Source of the DNA: Spisula solida
Lineage: Eukaryota > Mollusca > Bivalvia > Venerida > Mactridae
Reading direction: 5' to 3'
NCBI GenBank assembly: GCA_947247005.1
Contig: OX365946.1
Span: forward strand, 49,812,734-49,876,733
Length of the DNA: 64,000 nucleotides
Position 1 is the stretch's first letter; each line of letters opens with the position of its first letter. The notes under the pieces were generated by a model. That model saw only the letters and a program-made list of their open reading frames with translations. It ran no database searches and was not told the DNA's origin. Of this stretch, positions 39,593 through 47,000 are shown in pieces. The position numbers were made by a program, and so were the translations under genes.

Positions 39593-39725
39593 GTGGTATT
39601 CAATATTGATCTCATTTAATTGGAGCATAAGGATAGCCATCATATCGCCTGTCACTGACCATGAGTTTTATATGGTGTGATTTGATTGGTTGTCCTTATC
39701 CTAATATCAATATTGAATACCACCC
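39593..39725. mobile_element. 'ggtggtattcaatattgat' MITE, copy 1
   Basis: About 20-base inverted ends GGTGGTATTCAATATTGATC and 'atcaatattgaataccaccc'; body 'ggatagccatcatatcgcct', 'gtcactgaccatga'. A second copy in opposite orientation is at 42074-42226. Downstream of the GTSF1-like stop codon. Confidence 0.85.
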
Positions 39726-40261
39726 AGCACCCTATAATACAACATTGTACAACATGAATTGAGTATAAACTTTCTTAGCAGCTTCAAAATATGCCTCAGA
39801 TAGCTTCCATTATGGCGAGAACCATTATGTTACAGCGTTCCCAGTCTGGATGAAGGTCACCATCAAGGCATTAGGTTGAATGTCTGAAAGAAAAAATTAG
39901 CAATGTTTAGAGAATACTTTTATTGATCTAAAACGAGTATTGGGGCATGACTTCACTTGAAGCCACATACCTGATACGATATACACACTCAGAGGTCACA
40001 TTCTATCACCCGCTCAGTTATTTTAAGTAGAAATAAGATCTCTCCATAAAAAACATTAATATATACTCTAACACAGCCAGCAGTTTCCCCTATAATAATG
40101 ATATGCACGTAAAGGAAACCAAGTAGTGTATGAATTACTGTTAAAACACAGCTACGGCAAATAACTCATTGACGTCCAGAATAAGAAAATAAGGCTGCGG
40201 TTACTATGCCTCAAGATGTGTTGTCAAATGCGGAATAATCGAAACAAAGAATGTGTATATG

Positions 40262-40377
40262 TGTTTTATCTATAATAAAGCGCGGTCACTTGTTCGGATG
40301 CGCACCTTAAATCACAGTGTACTCGTGATTTTACTACGCATCCAAACCTGTGATCATGCTTATTCTACGATAAAATA
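40262..40377. mobile_element. Fold-back element related to 25879-26048
   Basis: Arms of about 50 bases, 'cacttgttcggatgcgcacc' 'ttaaatcac' against 'gtgattttactacgcatcca', imperfect. It shares the 'ataaaacgcgggcac..gttcggatgcg' layout with the 25.9 kb element. In the GTSF1-like 3' flank. Confidence 0.65.
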
Positions 40378-40876
40378 CAGGTACATAAAAAAACGACATA
40401 TTCATTATTTCTTAATTTCTCAATCAAGAATCTCTTAGTTTCAAATTGAGGGTTACTCACTCACTGATTCAAGCTTCTAAGTGGATGAATCCTGCTAACT
40501 GAGTACGTAAAACAAGATAATACACATGTACCATGCTGCCCATGCAGCAATATTTAAGGTGCTAACCGGAAGTGAAACCCCAAAACCAACTCAGTCTGGT
40601 TCAAATCAACCGAAGTCACATGTTTGCATATAATTTGGTCAATCCTTCAGCAGCGCATGGGGAAATAATTATCGGGAAAACAACGTCCCTTTACCATGCC
40701 AATATCAACATCACGTACAATATCAATTTTCAACATGAAGGAGATTAGAAAATATTTCTGACTGACGAAAAACGGTAGTGACGTTTCGTTTATAATTTTG
40801 ACGGTAGATATTTATAAATAAACCCAACAGGTCATCGACAAAATAAATTAAACAAGCTCACCATTAGTCAAATTTC

Positions 40877-41007
40877 TTAGTCTGCCCAGGACTGAGAGTT
40901 CACATTAGGAACACAAAATCTAGGTGCAGGTACAATTCGACCCCTCCCGATCCCCGGGGCGATACCCCGTCCAATAGGCATAACAGGTGTGAAAGCCTCT
41001 CTTGCAC
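40877..41007 (-). CDS. GTSF1: GTSF1-like exon 6 (second RG block, stop codon)
   Basis: Residues 208-250: GAREAFTPVMPIGRGIAPGI then GRGRIVPAPR, ending SQSWAD and TAA at 40877-40879. Acceptor attttag, phase 1. The same RG theme as exon 5 in the phase-correct frame supports the join; the other frames lack it. No clear AATAAA was found close downstream on this strand. Confidence 0.85.
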
Positions 41008-44000
41008 CTAAAATTATAAATATATATACTAGTCAGTTTTAGAATACAAGTACATGTACTCGAACATATGGAATGTGGAAATTGTATGAAAACAAAGTTT
41101 TCAAACATGTACAATACACCTGGGTACTGTTTTATCAAAGCACTTAAAGGTGCTGCCTCACAGATCGGGCTAAAATTTTTGTATGATGTAATTTTCCAAC
41201 CTAACCAAGTATTTATATAATAGAAAGTCACTGGTGGTTGCTTTATGAAAGATTTATGGCATATAAGCAATTTAAATCACTCTTGATATTTGGCACTCAG
41301 TATTTTTCTGTTTGAAAATGTCGCACAGTTTCCTTCCAAAATGTTCTATGAATTATGTAATTCAGACATGATCCAACTGTAACTTCAACAAACTAAAGCC
41401 TAAACATCTGTGAGGTATTCGGTTCGTTTCACAATTCGTTTTCATCGAATGCAAACACATTTCAGACAATTTAAGTGATAGTAGTGCTAATTCTATAGGG
41501 TATTAATACCCTATAGAATTTTGGGTGTAAAAATGCTAAATTACTACAAAGTGCCGATGTTTCCCAAGTTATTTTTTATGTCAATGTGGTTGTTAATGAA
41601 ATATACAGGAAACTATACAAAAATTACATTAATATTTGACAATTTTATTTTATTTTTGCAATGCACCAATACTTGAGGCAGTCCCTTTAAAGTAAACGAC
41701 AATCTTCAAGTTACGTTCAAATTAAAACCCTGTGTAACTCATTAACAGTTGATACTACATTGTAGTGGTAAAGGGGATCTGTAATATTAATGATGTCTCA
41801 GTAAATGTATTCCTTCAAACCACATACATTCCTAATGTGTATTTGTTTAGAATTATTAAGAATTTCAATTTGTGCGTAACTTTATTATTTCCGTAAGTGC
41901 TTTGATAAAACAGTACCATGCTGTTCAAACATGCTCCAGCTAAAACAGAACCCTACAACTTCACATGCTTGACAAACAGCGATGTTCATGAGCGTTTGTG
42001 ACTCAAATATAATAGCAGCAAAAATATATGTCTATATCTGCCAAACCCTTTTTTGAACACCTAATAAACTAACCATTGGTGGTATTCAATATTGATTTTT
42101 TTTATTCTAAGGATAAGGACAACCAATCAGGTCACACCATATTAAAGTCATGGTCAGTGACAGGCGATATGATTGGCTATCCTTATTCTCCAATTAAATG
42201 AGATCAATATTGAATACAACCAAAGGCTTATTAACAGATTAAGTTACATGATTGTGTTGGTGTCATATATACTCTTTTTCAAAACATAATATGAATAAAT
42301 TTACAGGACTTTTGAAATCGCTTTGCAGTAGAATAATAGTACTGGTAAGTGTATCTGCAATGTACATACCATTATGTGCAGCTTCACCATTTTGACCCCG
42401 ATTACGTCCACGTCCCCTGCCAATACTGAATGTATACACACTATGATGAGCAGGCTGTTTGATAGGTTGTGGCTTGGGTACCGCCATGGCAGCGTGGGAT
42501 TGTGTATTTGGTAGGCGAAGATTTTCACCACTCCCCATATTATTACCTCCACCTAACTCTTCCCTGTGTATCATAAGTTAAACGCCAGTTAAACACAATA
42601 CAAAATGACTACCAGTTATACAAACTAGAAATGTTTGGTATAAAAAACCTATAAATTGACCCTAAGTTACCACATCATGTGTGGCACGGTGGCCGGGTAG
42701 ATAGGTTCAAACTTGACTACGGACCAAGAGGTCACCGGTTTGAATCTCGTCTGAAACGTATTTTGGTGTTTCTACTCAACAAGAGATTAACTGCTCGGTA
42801 ACCCAGAGGTAGTCTTGGGTGTATCAGCGCATTTAAGGAGATACGCGCACCTTTGATCTTACGATCGAATTGTCCTTGAAACATCTTTAAATGACAGAAC
42901 AATCTAACAGAACAACATTGAAATCATCAAAATGAGATACACGGCTTTCTAATAACCTACCACTGTATTTTGTTCATTTTATCTATTTTCTGCATTCATG
43001 GCACCATTAAATTCTTTTTAAGATTTTTATTATATGAAACCACTTTTATAAAATGCATGGTATTTTATGTGTTCAATGTATTCAGCAACAAAACAGGAAA
43101 TATGAAACATCCAAGACAACAAAGTTTAATGTAAAGACAGTGGGACAATAATACTGTAACTTCTAGATACAAAAACACACGTGAAAAACTCCACATAATG
43201 ATTTTAAAACATTCCTGTCAAGTTGCATGGTCATAGTTTAAATACTTCTGACGAGAAATTGATGATGTACCCATATTGCCAATTTACCAGTTAAAATATC
43301 TTTTGGACTTGGAATGATGAGTACATGTACACAAGTCCGTATTCGATTAGGAAGTTTCTATTTGTTAATTTCTCAATATTTTCCATTGTTTTATGGACGG
43401 ACAGTAAAAACTTGTCACCATTGAATCATGATAAAACAAATAATTTAAAAGCCCAGGCCTCCTTCTGTACTGTAGTACCAAATACAGAAATGAGAAATCT
43501 ACCAGCCATTTACATGTACATGTTTATTGAGAACTGAGTAAAATAAATATAGAGTAAAATAAATATACAAGATTTATATAGCGCTTTTTCATTTTCATGC
43601 GAACACACGTTCAAAGGCATTTTACATTCTGGTGTTGCAGCCACAAAGGGCGCATGACTGGTGCATCCTCTACCTGTGCAGATGCAGCATGATCTGACCA
43701 GAGGACATACTGAGAGAAATCCCCTGAAGGAAAACAGAGACATAAGATACAGGCATGTCCGACGCTGCAGAAGTGCGCCTATCTCTAATTTAGAATAGAC
43801 AGCCCGGTTCTTTAATGTGCCCGGTGTATAGTACTGATATACACAGCTTCCTGACACCTTTACCCAGATACTTTGCAGAACATACGGTAAGATATTTGGG
43901 AAAATATTATAAATATTTCCGAAATGTCAAGTTCCGATTGGACCCACGACTTCTGGATTGACAGTCCAGTGCGTTAGACCACTGAGTAGAACAATAAAAG

Positions 44001-47000
44001 GCTTTAATTTTGGTTGTAAAAACATCGGAAGTACTGCACGCATATAATCCAATGGAATCGCTTGATAACCTTCGACCAACAAATGGACGGAGCGTTCTTT
44101 ATACTGACGTCTGGTTAAACTGCCTTACCTCGATATATCCGTAAACCTGACTCGATCAAAGTAAGGGTTAGCAAATGCTGTTTCCACTATCACTGGAGCA
44201 TCTGATGCTTCTGTAAAAAAGAAAAATTGATTTTTTCTGAAACTGATTTGGCTCTCCATCTCTGGTATGAATGATCATACAGTTATTTTGTTGTGTGGAC
44301 AGAGGATTCAAATTATGTCAGGAGGTGTGGTCTGAACACTGAAGCTCACAATCGTACACATACTTAATTCTTGTTTAATTTTATTTCAAAATTTAAGTTC
44401 ATTGATTTGTTATATTGACATATTTGTATTTCATGTGACATCATAGCTATGTGTTTGTTAACTTACTTATAACTGCTTTAAACAGTCGTATTGCACGTAG
44501 TCCGTGATTGGCTGTTTAAAACAGCCGTATTGCATATATTCCGCGGGGGACTGCTTTAAACAGCCGTATTGCATATATTCAGCGGGGGCTGCTTAAAACA
44601 GCCGTATTGCATATATTCCGCGGGGGGCTGCTTTAAACAGTCGTATTGCATATATTCCGCGGCGGGCTGATTTAAACAGTCGTATTGCATGTAGTCCGTA
44701 ATGGGCTGCTTTAAACAGCCGCATTGCATATATTCTGCGATGGGCTGCTTTAAACAGTCGTATTGCATATATTCCGCGGCGGGCTGCTTTAAATAGTCGT
44801 ACTGTATGTAGTCCGTGACGGGCTGCTTTAAACAGTCGTATTGCACGTAGTCCGTGATGGGCTGCTTTAAACAGTCGTATTGTATGTAGTCCGTGATGGG
44901 CTGCTTTAAACAGTCGTATTGCATGTAGTCTGTGACGGGCTGCTTTAAACAGTCATATTGCACGTAGTCCGTGATGGGCTGCTTTAAACAGTCATATTGC
45001 ACGCAGTCCGTGATGGGCTGCTTTAAACAGTCGTATTGCACGTAGTCCGTGATGGGCTGCTTTAAACAGTCGTATTGTATGTAGTCCGTGATGGGCTGCT
45101 TTAAACAGTCGTATTGTATGTAGTCCGTGATGGGCTGCTTTAAACAGTCATATTGCACGTAGTCCGTCATGGGCTGCTTTAAACAGTCATATTGCATGTA
45201 GTCTGTGACGGGCTGCTTTAAACAGTAATATTGCATGTAGTCTGTGACGGGCTGCTTTAAACAGTCATATTGCATGTAGTCTGTGACGGGCTGCTTTAAA
45301 CAGTCGTATTGCACGTAGTCCGTGATGGGCTGCTTTAAACAGTCGTATTGCACGTAGTCCGTGATGGGCTGCTTTAAACAGTCGTATTGCATGTAGTCTG
45401 TGATGGGCTGCTTTAAACAGTCGTATTGCATGTAGTCCGTGATGGGCTGCTTTAAACAGTCGTATTGTATGTAGTCCGTGATGGGCTGCTTTAAACAGTC
45501 GTATTGTATGTAGTCCGTGATGGGCTGCTTTAAACAGTCGTTTTGTATGTAGTCCGTGATGAGCTGCTTTAAACAGTCGTATTGTATGTAGTCCGTGATG
45601 GGCTGCTTTAAACAGTCGTATTGTATGTAGTCTGTGATGGGCTGCTTTAAACAGTCATATTGTATGTAGTCCGTGATGGGCTGCTTTAAACAGTCGTATT
45701 GTATGTAGTCCGTGATGGGCTGCTTTAAACAGTCGTATTGCATGTAGTCCGTAATGGGCTGCTTTAAACAGCCGCATTGCATATATTCCGCGATGGGCTG
45801 CTTTAAACAGTCGTATTGCATATATTCCGCGGCGGGCTGCTTTAAATAGTCGTACTGTATGTAGTCCGTGACGGGCTGCTTTAAACAGTAATATTGCATG
45901 TAGTCTGTGACGGGCTGCTTTAAACAGTCATATTGCACGTAGTCCGTGATGGGCTGCTTTAAACAGTCGTATTGTATGTAGTCCGTGATGGGCTGCTTTA
46001 AACAGTCGTATTGTATGTAGTCCGTGATGGGCTGCTTTAAACAGTCATATTGCACGTAGTCCGTGACGGGCTGCTTTAAACAGTCGTATTGCACGTAGTC
46101 TGTGACGGGCTGCTTTAAACAGTAATATTGCATGTAGTCTGTGACGGGCTGCTTTAAACAGTCATATTGCACGTAGTCCGTGATGGGCTGCTTTAAACAG
46201 TCGTATTGCACGTAGTCTGTGACGGGCTGCTTTAAACAGTAATATTGCATGTAGTCCGTGATGGGCTGCTTTAAACAGTCATATTGCACGTAGTCTGTGA
46301 TGGGCTGCTTTAAACAGTAATATTGCATGTAGTCTGTGACGGGCTGCTTTAAACAGTAATATTGCATGTAGTCCGTGATGGGCTGCTTTAAACAGTCATA
46401 TTGCACGTAGTCTGTGATGGGCTGCTTTAAACAGTAATATTGCATGTAGTCCGTGATGGGCTGCTTTAAACAGTCATATTGCACGTAGTCCGTGATGGGC
46501 TGCTTTAAACAACCGTAGTGCATGTAGTCCGTGATGGGCTGCTTTAAACAGTCATATTGCACGTAGTCTGTGACGGGCTGCTTTAAACAGTAATATTGTA
46601 TGTAGTCCGTGATGGGCTGCTTTAAACAGTCGTATTGCATGTAGTCCGTGACGGGCTGCTTTAAACAGTCATATTGCACGTAGTCCGTGATGGGCTGCTT
46701 TAAACAGCCGTATTGCATGTAGTCCGTGATGGGCTGCTTTAAACAACCGTAGTGCATGTAGTCCGTGATGGGCTGCTTTAAACAGTCATATTGCACGTAG
46801 TCTGTGACGGGCTGCTTCAAACAGTAATATTGCATGTAGTCCGTGATGGGCTGCTTTAAACAGTCATATTGCACGTAGTCTGTGATGGGCTGCTTTAAAC
46901 AGTAATATTGCATGAAGTCCGTGGTGGGCTGCTTTAAACAGTCATATTGCACGTAGTCTGTGATGGGCTGCTTTAAACAGTAATATTGCATGTAGTCCGT

